64,000 nt of DNA from Bacillota bacterium (GTDB lineage Bacteria; Bacillota; Clostridia; Acetivibrionales; DSM-1351), in the NCBI GenBank assembly GCA_023444055.1, contig JAEZRV010000073.1, forward strand, positions 120,021 through 184,020, given 5' to 3'. The number at the start of each line of letters is the position of its first letter. Position 1 is the stretch's first letter. The notes under the pieces were generated by a model. It was not told the DNA's origin, did no database searches, and worked only from the letters and a program-made list of their open reading frames with translations. The position numbers were made by a program, and so were the translations under genes. Below, piece by piece: positions 18,359 to 27,218 of the stretch.

Positions 18359-19423
18359 GTGGTTCAAACAATTTCGCTGAGTAGCGGATGCTTTATTAAT
18401 CACGAAAGCAAATTAGCCGAAATATGCGGAAAAGAAACGCCAAGCATTGAATTGTCTGGACATATGGAAAAATCCTTAAATAAGGTGATTCCTATAATTA
18501 AAGAAAAAGAAATCAAAGTATCAAGTATTCATTTCCCATGTCCAAAAGCTAAACATGAGATCAACCTGGCTGCTGATGAGGGAGGATGGAAGGAAGTACT
18601 TCAGGCAATCCAAGAAAATATGGAGTTGGCGAAATTTTTTAAGGCAAAATATATAATTATTCATGCATTTTATTGTATTCCTCAAGAGTTTCCGGCTAAT
18701 GACATGGAAAGAGCTACAGCTTTTGATGGAATGGATTTTGATTTCTTAGTTTCTATGAGCGAATATAGAAATAGTGAAATGTATATTTCAGGGATAAATA
18801 GGGTGATTGATACCCTTAAAAAGATACTTCCATATTTAAGAAATATGTTTCCTGAGCAAAAGATTGTGATTGAGAATCTAAATCCTAGGTATGGTTATGG
18901 AGGAATATGTCTTGAAGATTTAAGGTGTATTGTTAATGCTCTTGATGGAGAAGTTGGTATATGTCTAGATATGGGGCATCTTGCACTTACATCATATTTA
19001 ATGGATATAAGTTTAGAGCAAGAAATTGAAAAAACAAAGGATTATATTTTGACAACTCACATTCATCAAAATTTTCAGGGTAAGTTATTTGTAGACAGAA
19101 AGTGGGATTCGATAATTAGTGAAAATTTTCAGGAAGTAGATATTCATTTGCCTCTACTTGCGAAATACAGGATTACTGAAAAAATGGATAAGAAGAACAT
19201 TGTAAAGTATAATAGCTTCTTTGCGCCACTAATCAAAGGGCGTGCCGAGTTTTCTCATGAGGGTGAAAATAATACAAGTATGCTTGCACAGATAAAAAGA
19301 TGGATAAGAATGCTAGATCTGTCTACTCCAAAGGTGCTTGAGTATGATTCGAGGTTTGCGCCAATTGAAACGATATTGGACGAGTACAAACTGGCAATAC
19401 ATGGGGAACATCCTATATTGTGA
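18359..19423 (+). CDS. Sugar isomerase/epimerase-like TIM barrel (AP endonuclease 2 fold)
   Basis: A 354-residue member of the xylose-isomerase-like TIM-barrel superfamily. Likely metal-site segments are IIIHAFY, VIENLNPRYGYGG (Glu), VGICLDMGHLAL (Asp and His) and THIHQNF (His). Relatives isomerise or epimerise sugars and inositols, or dehydrate sugar acids. It starts with GTG at 18359 behind AGGAGGGG and follows the NRPS by 26 bases. Together with the next two genes (dehydrogenase, aminotransferase) it forms a compact unit that could turn a sugar or cyclitol into an amino derivative. The exact reaction is not readable from the sequence. Confidence 0.75.
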   Translation: MVQTISLSSGCFINHESKLAEICGKETPSIELSGHMEKSLNKVIPIIKEKEIKVSSIHFPCPKAKHEINLAADEGGWKEVLQAIQENMELAKFFKAKYIIIHAFYCIPQEFPANDMERATAFDGMDFDFLVSMSEYRNSEMYISGINRVIDTLKKILPYLRNMFPEQKIVIENLNPRYGYGGICLEDLRCIVNALDGEVGICLDMGHLALTSYLMDISLEQEIEKTKDYILTTHIHQNFQGKLFVDRKWDSIISENFQEVDIHLPLLAKYRITEKMDKKNIVKYNSFFAPLIKGRAEFSHEGENNTSMLAQIKRWIRMLDLSTPKVLEYDSRFAPIETILDEYKLAIHGEHPIL

Positions 19424-19450
19424 ATAAGTGAAAGATAAAGGAATGAAAAG

Positions 19451-20395
19451 ATGTATAAATTAGGGATTATTGGTGCAGGTGAAATCTGCAGTGCTTATGT
19501 GAAAGCATTGCGTAACATCCAGGGTATTGAATTGAAAGCGATTGCTGATATTGACTACGAAAAGTTGCAGAGATATCGCCATGTGCAGGGACTGGTCACG
19601 TGCCAGCCCGATGAAATTTTTGAGCAGGAAATGAACGGAGTATTAATTGCGACACCTAATTCCTATCATGCCGGATATGTACTGAAGGCATTAAGCGAAG
19701 GGTTAGATGCTATTTGTGAAAAACCATTGGCAATTAGCCTTGATGACGTAAAGACACTTACAGGTTTAACTAAAAGAAGCATGCTTTATATGGCTTTACA
19801 TTGCCGTTTTAGACCGGAATGCCAATATGCATTAAATAATTTGAAAGGGCAAGTAGAGGTGTTCCGACAATATTATTGCGAAAACTGGCTAAATGCTCCA
19901 CAATGGTATTTTAATCCAGTTATAAGTGGCGGTGGGGTTTTGCTTGACGTAGGTATTAATCAAATTGATTGGATGATTCAACTTCTAGAACAGCCATTGT
20001 TGAAAACTGCTTTGATTAAAAAGCATCATTATGCGGTTGATGTTGAAGCGGACTTAACTTGGGAACATTCAAAAGGAAAAGGGAAAACAATTTTAGGATG
20101 GAATACCCAAGAAGAGAAAAAGCAGACATATATAAAAACAACTTCACAGGATGAATACATACTGGATCATATAAAGCATACCGTACACAAAAATGAAAAG
20201 CTAATATTTATGGAAGAATGCAGGGAATATGAGGGTGTATTACTTGATTTTCTGGAAAAAAGGCGCACTGGCCGAACCGAATTTGAGAAACGTATTATTG
20301 AACTGTTTTCAATACTTGGGAAAGCATATGAATTGAACAACGAAGATTTTTTAAGCTCTAAATATAATTCTTTAAATAAAAATGAGGGGGTATAA
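19451..20395 (+). CDS. Gfo/Idh/MocA-family NAD(P) dehydrogenase 1
   Basis: A 314-residue protein with an N-terminal Rossmann fold (LGIIGAGEICSAYVKAL, ATPNSYHAGYV, the CEKPLA lysine motif) and the C-terminal alpha/beta substrate domain. The usual DxGxHxxD substrate motif reads DVGINQID, so the catalytic-position His is Asn and the chemistry may be altered. Family members oxidise a sugar or cyclitol hydroxyl to a ketone. The next gene, an aminotransferase, starts 3 bases after its stop; this pairing matches the oxidise-then-transaminate logic known for NtdC/NtdA and WlbA/WlbE. Substrate unknown. Confidence 0.82.
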   Translation: MYKLGIIGAGEICSAYVKALRNIQGIELKAIADIDYEKLQRYRHVQGLVTCQPDEIFEQEMNGVLIATPNSYHAGYVLKALSEGLDAICEKPLAISLDDVKTLTGLTKRSMLYMALHCRFRPECQYALNNLKGQVEVFRQYYCENWLNAPQWYFNPVISGGGVLLDVGINQIDWMIQLLEQPLLKTALIKKHHYAVDVEADLTWEHSKGKGKTILGWNTQEEKKQTYIKTTSQDEYILDHIKHTVHKNEKLIFMEECREYEGVLLDFLEKRRTGRTEFEKRIIELFSILGKAYELNNEDFLSSKYNSLNKNEGV

Positions 20396-20398
20396 AAA

Positions 20399-21550
20399 AT
20401 GGACACAGAGGATAGTCACTTTGGCAAGGAGAGGCTGAATATTCCAATGCTGAACCTGCCTAGATTACAGAAAAAGCTGGAGAAGCCGCTACTGGATGCT
20501 TTGATGGAGGTATATGAAAGTGCAAAATACATTAATGCAGAAGAAACAAGCCAATTTGAACAAAAGTTAATGGACTATAGCAAAAAGGGATATGCAATTG
20601 GAGTGGGTAGTTGTACTGATGCATTATATATTGCTTTAAGAGCTTATGGGATCGGTGAGGGAATGGAGGTTATAACTATCCCAAACTCCTTTTATGCAAC
20701 CACCGAAGCTGTTTTGAGATGCGGTGCAAAACCAGTGATGGCGGATATTGTACATGAAACTCAGTTAATGGATCTTAGCTTGTTGCCAGAATTAATTAAT
20801 AGCAGGACGAAAGCGATTATGCCAACGCATATGTACGGAAATGTTGTAGATGTGGAAAAAATCCATGATATTCTCAAGAACATTGGTCGTACAGATATCA
20901 TCATAGTTGAGGACTGTGCCCATGCATTTGGGTCAAGGTTGAGAGGAAAACTTACTCCCATTGGCGAGTGTGGAGCGTTTAGCTTTAATCCTGGGAAAAA
21001 CTGCGGGGCTTTTTCTGATGCAGGAGCAGTGATAACTTCAAATAAAGAAGTTGCCGGAAATTCGAAATTAATCCGTGATCACGGTCGTTCAAGCAAAAAT
21101 ACACATGAATGTGTAGGATTGAACTCGCGCCTTACTGCGATAAATAACGCAGTTCTGAGTGTTAAAATACAATATATTGATGAATGGAACGCAAGGCGAA
21201 GGGAAATTGCAGAATATTATAGCCGTGAACTAAAGGTTGTTTCTCAGGTTGAAACTCTTGTATGCAGTGATGAGGTCGAAAGTGCATACCACCAGTATGT
21301 AATTTTGGCAGAGAACCGGGAAGAACTGATTGCCTACTTGCAGAAAAATGGTATTTCAACAGGAATTCATTACCCAGTTCTAATACCACACCAGCCAGTA
21401 TTTAAGGCTTTGGTGGATGGTGAGGAACCGTCAATTCCAGTAGCTTGTTCCGATATAAAAAGGATTTTATCGCTACCATGCTATCCGGAGCTAACAGACA
21501 CGGAAGTTAAATATATTGCTAATAAAGTAAAAGAATTTTACAAGATATAA
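20399..21550 (+). CDS. DegT/DnrJ/EryC1/StrS-family aminotransferase
   Basis: A 383-residue PLP-dependent sugar aminotransferase. Visible are GVGSCTDALYIALRA (PLP phosphate), IIVEDCAHAFGS (Asp to the pyridine N), the Schiff-base lysine in FSFNPGKNCGAFSDAGAV, GLNSRLTAINNAVLSVK and GIHYPVLIPHQP. These enzymes convert keto-sugars or keto-cyclitols to amines, usually with Glu as donor. The substrate is expected to be the ketone made by the dehydrogenase immediately upstream. It is the strongest sign that the locus builds an amino sugar or aminocyclitol. Confidence 0.92.
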   Translation: MDTEDSHFGKERLNIPMLNLPRLQKKLEKPLLDALMEVYESAKYINAEETSQFEQKLMDYSKKGYAIGVGSCTDALYIALRAYGIGEGMEVITIPNSFYATTEAVLRCGAKPVMADIVHETQLMDLSLLPELINSRTKAIMPTHMYGNVVDVEKIHDILKNIGRTDIIIVEDCAHAFGSRLRGKLTPIGECGAFSFNPGKNCGAFSDAGAVITSNKEVAGNSKLIRDHGRSSKNTHECVGLNSRLTAINNAVLSVKIQYIDEWNARRREIAEYYSRELKVVSQVETLVCSDEVESAYHQYVILAENREELIAYLQKNGISTGIHYPVLIPHQPVFKALVDGEEPSIPVACSDIKRILSLPCYPELTDTEVKYIANKVKEFYKI

Positions 21551-21673
21551 GGTTTATTCATGCTAGTGTGTCTTTGGTGAAAAAGTGGAGGATAAAATAA
21601 AAAGAAATCTGAAATCTCTATAAGTCAATAAAAGAGATTTGGAGATATTATATAACGGTTGGGAGGATTGAAG

Positions 21674-22792
21674 TTGGACAGTTTTGACGAGTGTTTTTCT
21701 ATAAATACAGAAAATGAGAAAGTATTGAAAGTTCGCTTACAAAAGGAAATTACAGTGTATTTAAATTACAGTTTGCTGCTGTGTTTAATTCTCTGGGACG
21801 AAAAGAAGATACCGTGGCTATATGAACACTTCGCTAATATATATTCTATGAATGAGGATAACGGATATTGGTGGCTTGATTTTGCAGAAGAGCTCCTTTA
21901 CCCCATGAATGTCACAGACTTTTTTTACATTGATTCAAATGCTATGAAGGATATTACCGATGTGGTAGCTTTTATTAAAGATAAAATAAGCAACGGATAT
22001 TATATTATTTTCTTTTTGGATGAATATTATTTGTCAGGTAAGCAGTTTTATAAGAAAAAACATCCAACTGAACAGGTATTGTTATATGGGTACAATGATG
22101 AGAAGAAAATTTTTCAGACAATAGGTTTTTCTGATGAACACATTCTTGACTTCATTCAGCATACTTATGATGAAATTGCTGATGCCTTTAAAATGTACGA
22201 AAGTCTTAATGAAAATTCAGCTATATATGTGAAATTATATGCTGCTACATTGTTTAAACCTAAAGACTTTCAAAAGGAGTATCAGATAAATATCAAAAGG
22301 ATTGCTGAAGAGATTAGAAAATATATTTCATCTTTTAATGACCCAGCAATGTTACGACCAGATATTAGAATACAGAGAGGTACAAAGGCTGTTTTCGGTA
22401 TTCAGGTGTATGAGGAGCTTCTTAGGCATCTAGACAATCTTTTGAATGATAAGTATACAATGGACTATCGGTTTATTCATTTGCTATCTGAGCATAAAAA
22501 AATTATGAATAAAAGAATGGCATATATTGCGGATAAATACCATAATAACTTGAAATTAAAGGAGTTAAGCGTGGAATATGATTTCGTAGACAAGCAATTT
22601 GAAGCAATACGTATAACGTATCTGAAACATGTATATTTAGATAATTTAGGCAATGAGAAAGCTGTAATTAATGGCAGGCTAAAGAATAAAGAGGTAATAA
22701 AAAGGATAATCCAAGATGTAACTGATGTAAAAACTCGAGAAGTGGGTGTTCTGAAGGATTTTTATAATGAACTGCTGCTCTTAAATGGGTGA
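21674..22792 (+). CDS. BtrH/C39-like protein of the NRPS locus, paralog 2
   Basis: A 372-residue soluble protein. Its middle (KISNGYYIIFFLDEYYLSG, then HPTEQVLLYGYNDEKKIF) has the cadence of BtrH N-terminal/C39-like proteins of antibiotic clusters, in which a D-x-YYL strand is followed by HxVLVYGYD. The segment IQVYEELLRHLDNLL and LLSEHKKIMNKRMAYI match the paralog at 11815-12828. I chose the TTG at 21674 because GGGAGGA ends 6 bases before it; no nearby ATG exists. A transferase, release or carrier-protein-binding role is inference from context. Confidence 0.6.
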   Translation: MDSFDECFSINTENEKVLKVRLQKEITVYLNYSLLLCLILWDEKKIPWLYEHFANIYSMNEDNGYWWLDFAEELLYPMNVTDFFYIDSNAMKDITDVVAFIKDKISNGYYIIFFLDEYYLSGKQFYKKKHPTEQVLLYGYNDEKKIFQTIGFSDEHILDFIQHTYDEIADAFKMYESLNENSAIYVKLYAATLFKPKDFQKEYQINIKRIAEEIRKYISSFNDPAMLRPDIRIQRGTKAVFGIQVYEELLRHLDNLLNDKYTMDYRFIHLLSEHKKIMNKRMAYIADKYHNNLKLKELSVEYDFVDKQFEAIRITYLKHVYLDNLGNEKAVINGRLKNKEVIKRIIQDVTDVKTREVGVLKDFYNELLLLNG

Positions 22793-22823
22793 AGCATCAT
22801 ATGAATTTATAGGGGGTACTTAC

Positions 22824-23888
22824 ATGGAATTTATGAATAATACGTTGGTTAAAGAAATTATGATAAAATCTGTGAAAACAATTCACTGTGAACAGTCGAT
22901 TTACGATGCTTGCAAACTAATGGTGGATCATAATATCGGAAGTTTAATTGTTACCAACAAAGAAATAAATAGCAATGATTTACTTAAAAAAGAAGATGTT
23001 GTAGGAATGGTGCCAGTTTTTTTCACACTTAAACATATTTTAAAGTCTGACCAGGCAAAAACAACATCGGTATCTGAGTGTATGTTTTCTGATATGGTGT
23101 TTATCCATGAAGAAGCGCCTTTAAGCTATGCACTTAGCAAGGTCACAAGTAATAAAACATGGCGGTTAATGGTATTCAATAAGTACAACCACATTGTTGG
23201 AATTTTGAGCTCAGCCGATATAATGAAATACATATGTCACAAATCTGCTCAAAGCTTTCATATTGCCGTTGGTGAAGATACGAATTACTTCGGAATAAAA
23301 ATAACTTGGCTTGATGACAACACAATGAGGATGACAAGACAGGAAGAATTTGTTACAGAAATATCAGGAATTGTTGATTTTTCATATGATGAGATGTATA
23401 ACCAAGAAACAGAGCAAAGTATGATGTTTTTAAAGGTGTTTTCCAAAAATAATGAAGTACGGGCCTTTTTCCTTGATGCGGATCCTGTACAAACCAATGC
23501 AAGAGAAGTGGATTCCTCACTAGGTAATCTTAAGGAAGTACTTAATTGGCTGCTTCCACCAGGTTATTTATGTAGGCAGGGGGACATAGGTTTTTATACC
23601 TGTAACGGGATTCCAAAAGAAGCTATTGAAGTAGATCGTAATGAATATGAAGAATATTTTATAAAACCATTCCATAAAAGGCATCTCATAGAACCTAAGG
23701 AAAATTGTGATTTTTATGTATTGGACAGTGACGAATATTATATTAACGTAAAAGAAAAAACCAATATTGTTCACCCTGAGCACCATTTGGTACAGTTACC
23801 ACTTGGACCGGTTAAGGTTCTTTGTGCAAGAGGAGAGCCGCTACCTAAAATCATTGGCTTAAAAGATGGAGAAAAAATAATGGATTAG
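22824..23888 (+). CDS. CBS-domain pair fused to an unrecognised C-terminal domain
   Basis: A 354-residue protein. Residues ~5-135 are two CBS repeats (VKEIMIKSVKTIHCEQSIYDACK; KTTSVSECMFSDMVFIHEEA, ending IVGILSSADIMKYI), which normally sense adenine nucleotides or SAM. Residues ~140-354 form a domain I do not recognise, with an acidic-aromatic stretch (NEYEEYFIKPFHKRHL, CDFYVLDSDEYYIN) and an HPEHHLVQLPLGPVKVL strand. I start at the ATG at 22824 (GGGGG upstream); an earlier ATG at 22785 overlaps the preceding gene. In the middle of the NRPS operon it may regulate or scaffold the pathway, but its function is unknown. Confidence 0.7.
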   Translation: MEFMNNTLVKEIMIKSVKTIHCEQSIYDACKLMVDHNIGSLIVTNKEINSNDLLKKEDVVGMVPVFFTLKHILKSDQAKTTSVSECMFSDMVFIHEEAPLSYALSKVTSNKTWRLMVFNKYNHIVGILSSADIMKYICHKSAQSFHIAVGEDTNYFGIKITWLDDNTMRMTRQEEFVTEISGIVDFSYDEMYNQETEQSMMFLKVFSKNNEVRAFFLDADPVQTNAREVDSSLGNLKEVLNWLLPPGYLCRQGDIGFYTCNGIPKEAIEVDRNEYEEYFIKPFHKRHLIEPKENCDFYVLDSDEYYINVKEKTNIVHPEHHLVQLPLGPVKVLCARGEPLPKIIGLKDGEKIMD

Positions 23889-23896
23889 GTGTTTTT

Positions 23897-25051
23897 ATGA
23901 AAATAACAAGAATTAACTTGCACCATCTTTCAATTGAACTGGATAAGTCTCTTGTATGGGCAATTGGAAGAGCGACAGAACGGGAAACACTTGTTGTAGA
24001 AATAACTACAGATGATGGTATAGTTGGGTGGGGTGAAACAATTAATATAAGTGCTTTTTCGATTCTTAGTGATATTATGCCTTTATTAATAGGTAAGAAT
24101 CCTTTGGAGCGTAATGTAATTGTTAGCTACCTACACACATTGTTCGGCAAGTCAAATTGCTCTAATGGTTTGGTTATGTGCAGTATAGGTGCTGTTGAAA
24201 TGGCATTATGGGATATAGCTGGTAAATACTATAACCAGCCTATATACCAGCTGCTTGGTGGCAAAATAAGAGATGCCGTGCCTGTCTATGCATCTGGTGG
24301 ATATCCAACCGAGAGTTTAAATCTTGATGAATTTGCAGAAGAAATGAAGCAATATAAGGATAAAGGTTTTAAGGCATTTAAAATCAAGATTGGATATTAT
24401 AGTATTGAAGATGATATGAATAGAATTAAAACTGCCAGAATGGTATTAGGCTGGGAAAAGGATATAATGGTTGACGGAAACCAGTCGTATGATCTTTTTA
24501 CTGCATTGAAAGTAGGAGAGAGGCTTTCTGCTTATCAGATATCATGGTTTGAAGAACCTTTAAAAATGGACAGATACGAGCAGTACGCTGACTTTAGAAG
24601 GAAAAGCACTATCCCAGTAGCAGCAGGAGAGAATTACCACTCTTATAAGGAGTTTCATCAAGCTCTATTGAACCAGTCTCTTGATATTCTGCAACCCGAC
24701 ATAGGCAATATGGGAGGCTTGAGCGAGGCAATCAAGCTGATTCCGTTGGCGGAATATTACGGGAAAAAAATATGCCCGCATACGTGGGGAACCCCAATAC
24801 TGATGGCAGCTACGATTCACTTTTGCTTAAGTATACCGAATCATACTTATTCAGTTATAGAGAGGCCTTTTTATAATGGACCTGTTATGGAACTAGATTG
24901 TACAACAAATCCCATCCGTGATTTATTGTGTGACCATGATATGAGGATTATTGATGGAATGATATGTGTTCCATCAAAAAGTGGGTTAGGAGTTGAAGTT
25001 AATAGGAAATATCTGAATAAATTTATCAGAACATCATGTTGTCTGGATTAA
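23897..25051 (+). CDS. Mandelate racemase/muconate-lactonizing enzyme (enolase superfamily)
   Basis: A 384-residue enolase-superfamily enzyme. It has the capping domain (VVEITTDDGIVGWGE), the KxK base motif FKAFKIKIG, metal ligands in MVDGNQSYD, WFEEPL and PVAAGENYHS, and a C-terminal ICPHTWG His. This set of KxK plus Asp, Glu, Glu and His resembles the mandelate racemase/acid-sugar dehydratase subgroup. Such enzymes abstract an alpha proton next to a carboxylate, giving epimerisation or dehydration. So a carboxylic-acid intermediate (sugar acid or amino acid) is probably part of the pathway. It lies 8 bases after the CBS gene. Confidence 0.88.
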   Translation: MKITRINLHHLSIELDKSLVWAIGRATERETLVVEITTDDGIVGWGETINISAFSILSDIMPLLIGKNPLERNVIVSYLHTLFGKSNCSNGLVMCSIGAVEMALWDIAGKYYNQPIYQLLGGKIRDAVPVYASGGYPTESLNLDEFAEEMKQYKDKGFKAFKIKIGYYSIEDDMNRIKTARMVLGWEKDIMVDGNQSYDLFTALKVGERLSAYQISWFEEPLKMDRYEQYADFRRKSTIPVAAGENYHSYKEFHQALLNQSLDILQPDIGNMGGLSEAIKLIPLAEYYGKKICPHTWGTPILMAATIHFCLSIPNHTYSVIERPFYNGPVMELDCTTNPIRDLLCDHDMRIIDGMICVPSKSGLGVEVNRKYLNKFIRTSCCLD

Positions 25052-25089
25052 AATGACCCAGTAATATGAAGAAATGAGGAGAGTTTGTA

Positions 25090-26199
25090 ATGAAAAAATT
25101 GAATTTTGCAATTATAGGTTGTGGAAGAATATCCTACAAGCATTTAAGGGCGATAAATGAACTGAGGGATAATGCCAATTTGGTTGCTGTATGTGATATT
25201 GTCGAGGAAAAAGCTTCTGCAAAAGCAAAAGAACATCTCGTGCCATATTACCTTGATTATCATGAAATGATGCAAAAACATCCAGAGATTGACGTTGTAA
25301 GTGTTTTAGTCCCAAGCGGACATCACGCATCTGTTGTTGTTGATATTGCCCAATACGGCAGACATATTATTACAGAAAAACCTATGGCATTAAAGGTTGA
25401 GGATTGCGACTCTATGATAAGAGCATGCAAGGATGCGGGTATTCATCTTTTTGTCATATACCAGAACAGATATAACTTGGCAGTCCGCGCAGCTAAAGAT
25501 GAATTTGAAAAGGGGAAGTTTGGTAAAATTGTTTTGAGTTCTGTAAGGGTCAGATGGTGCCGTAAGCAGGAGTACTATGATATGGACAATTGGCATGGAA
25601 CATGGGAACTAGATGGTGGTGTTATATCTCAGCAGGCTACACATCATATTGATTTGATGCAGTATTTTTGTGGGGAGGTAGAGTCGTTAAACTGTATTTC
25701 CGCTACAAGGCTACTGGATATTGAGGTGGAAGATACTGCTGCAGCTATATTACGATTTAAATCTGGAGCAATAGGTGTTTTTGAAGCAACTGTTGGAGCA
25801 AGACCAAAAGATCTAGAGGGTTCACTAAGTGTATTGGGGGAGAATGGAAATGTCGTAATTGGGGGACATGCTGTAAATGAGATCAAGTCGTGGTCATTTG
25901 TAAATGAGGAAGAAGGGAATCTTGAAATGATTTTGAAGAATCCATCCGAAAAAATAGAAAATATATATGGTAATGGACACTCTCCCAATATTTATGATAT
26001 AATACAGGTTATCCAAAAAAAGAAGCAGTCTTCCATGGTTTGTGACGGAAAACAAGGGAAAAGAAACATTGAGATACTTACGGCGATGTATGAATCGACA
26101 TTTTGCAACGGCTTAGCTATAAAACCGGGTGCAAAGGTTATTTATAGTCCACTTGGAAAAAAGAAACGAGATATTAGTCTTACCGGATATGGGATATAA
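25090..26199 (+). CDS. Gfo/Idh/MocA-family NAD(P) dehydrogenase 2
   Basis: A 369-residue dehydrogenase with Rossmann segments (FAIIGCGRISYKHLRAI, SVLVPSGHHASVVVD), the TEKPMALKVEDCDSMI motif, FVIYQNRYN, and the substrate His motif QQATHHIDLMQYFCGEV. Overall it resembles WlbA/WbpB-like UDP-sugar-acid dehydrogenases more than the first Gfo/Idh protein of the locus does. It likely oxidises a second sugar position. GAGGAGAG precedes the ATG. An NDP-sugar-acid substrate would fit the UDP-glucose dehydrogenase downstream, but that link is inference. Confidence 0.85.
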   Translation: MKKLNFAIIGCGRISYKHLRAINELRDNANLVAVCDIVEEKASAKAKEHLVPYYLDYHEMMQKHPEIDVVSVLVPSGHHASVVVDIAQYGRHIITEKPMALKVEDCDSMIRACKDAGIHLFVIYQNRYNLAVRAAKDEFEKGKFGKIVLSSVRVRWCRKQEYYDMDNWHGTWELDGGVISQQATHHIDLMQYFCGEVESLNCISATRLLDIEVEDTAAAILRFKSGAIGVFEATVGARPKDLEGSLSVLGENGNVVIGGHAVNEIKSWSFVNEEEGNLEMILKNPSEKIENIYGNGHSPNIYDIIQVIQKKKQSSMVCDGKQGKRNIEILTAMYESTFCNGLAIKPGAKVIYSPLGKKKRDISLTGYGI

Positions 26200-26226
26200 A
26201 ACTAGAGATAAGTGAGGAAGTAATTA

Positions 26227-27213
26227 ATGCCAATCATTCAAGTCGAAAATCTGACAAAAGAATTTAAGATAAAAAAAAGAAAACCGGGTATTATGGGGGC
26301 TATATCCAGTCTGGTAAAAACAGAATACATTACGAAAACCGCTGTAAATGGAATATCCTTTGAGATTGAAAAAGGGGAAACCGTGGGTTACATAGGAATG
26401 AATGGTGCAGGAAAATCTACAACAATAAAAATGTTGGTCGGAATTTTGAATCCTACGAGTGGAAGTGTGCGCGTTAACCAGATAGAGCCCTATAAAGAAA
26501 GGAAGGAAAATGCAAAAAAAATAGGGGTTGTATTTGGACAGAGAACGCAGCTGTGGTGGGATTTACCTGTTCAGGAATCTTTCAAGTTGATAGCTGGTAT
26601 TTACAAAGTTTCTGAAAGTCAATTCAAGAAGAACATGGAAGTCCTCAACGACATACTTAATATTGACAAATTCATTGATACTCCTACAAGGCAGTTGAGT
26701 TTAGGACAAAGGATGAGGGCGGATATTTGTGCTGCATTTTTACATAATCCTGAGATTGTATACCTTGATGAGCCTACTATTGGTTTGGATGTAATTGCAA
26801 AAAGACAAATTCAGAACTTTATTAGTGAAATAAACAAAAAATATAATACAACCATTATTCTCACTACTCATGACATGTCTGATATTGAGAAAATTTGTAA
26901 AAGAGTAATTATTATTGATGAAGGAGAAATTTTATTTGATGGGGCTCTAGAAAATTTAAAAAATGCATATGAGCTTTCAAATGAACTTATTATAGAAACG
27001 GATGAAAGTGATATTGATCCTTCTAGGTTTAAAAACGAAAAAACCGAAAGCATAAAAGTAGTTGATAATAAGCTGTGTATACAGTTTAAAGGTTCTGTTA
27101 AGCCAATTCAAATTGTTGAAGAATTGATGAAGGAGTGTAAAATAATTGATTTTCAGCTAAAGGAGAATAGACTAGAAGATCTTATTCATAAAATCTACTC
27201 AGGAAAGGCTTAA
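26227..27213 (+). CDS. ABC-2 type exporter ATPase
   Basis: A 328-residue ATPase: Walker A GMNGAGKST, Q-loop GQRTQLWWDLPV, signature LSLGQRMRADICAAFL, Walker B IVYLDEPTIGLD, and the switch His in LTTHDMSD. The long segment before Walker A (KTEYITKTAVNGISFEI) and the C-terminal extension resemble ATPases paired with DUF990-type permeases. It energises the two permeases that follow at 5- and 1-base gaps. As the last part of the NRPS operon it is the likely exporter or self-immunity pump for the product. Confidence 0.92.
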   Translation: MPIIQVENLTKEFKIKKRKPGIMGAISSLVKTEYITKTAVNGISFEIEKGETVGYIGMNGAGKSTTIKMLVGILNPTSGSVRVNQIEPYKERKENAKKIGVVFGQRTQLWWDLPVQESFKLIAGIYKVSESQFKKNMEVLNDILNIDKFIDTPTRQLSLGQRMRADICAAFLHNPEIVYLDEPTIGLDVIAKRQIQNFISEINKKYNTTIILTTHDMSDIEKICKRVIIIDEGEILFDGALENLKNAYELSNELIIETDESDIDPSRFKNEKTESIKVVDNKLCIQFKGSVKPIQIVEELMKECKIIDFQLKENRLEDLIHKIYSGKA

Positions 27214-27218
27214 AAATT

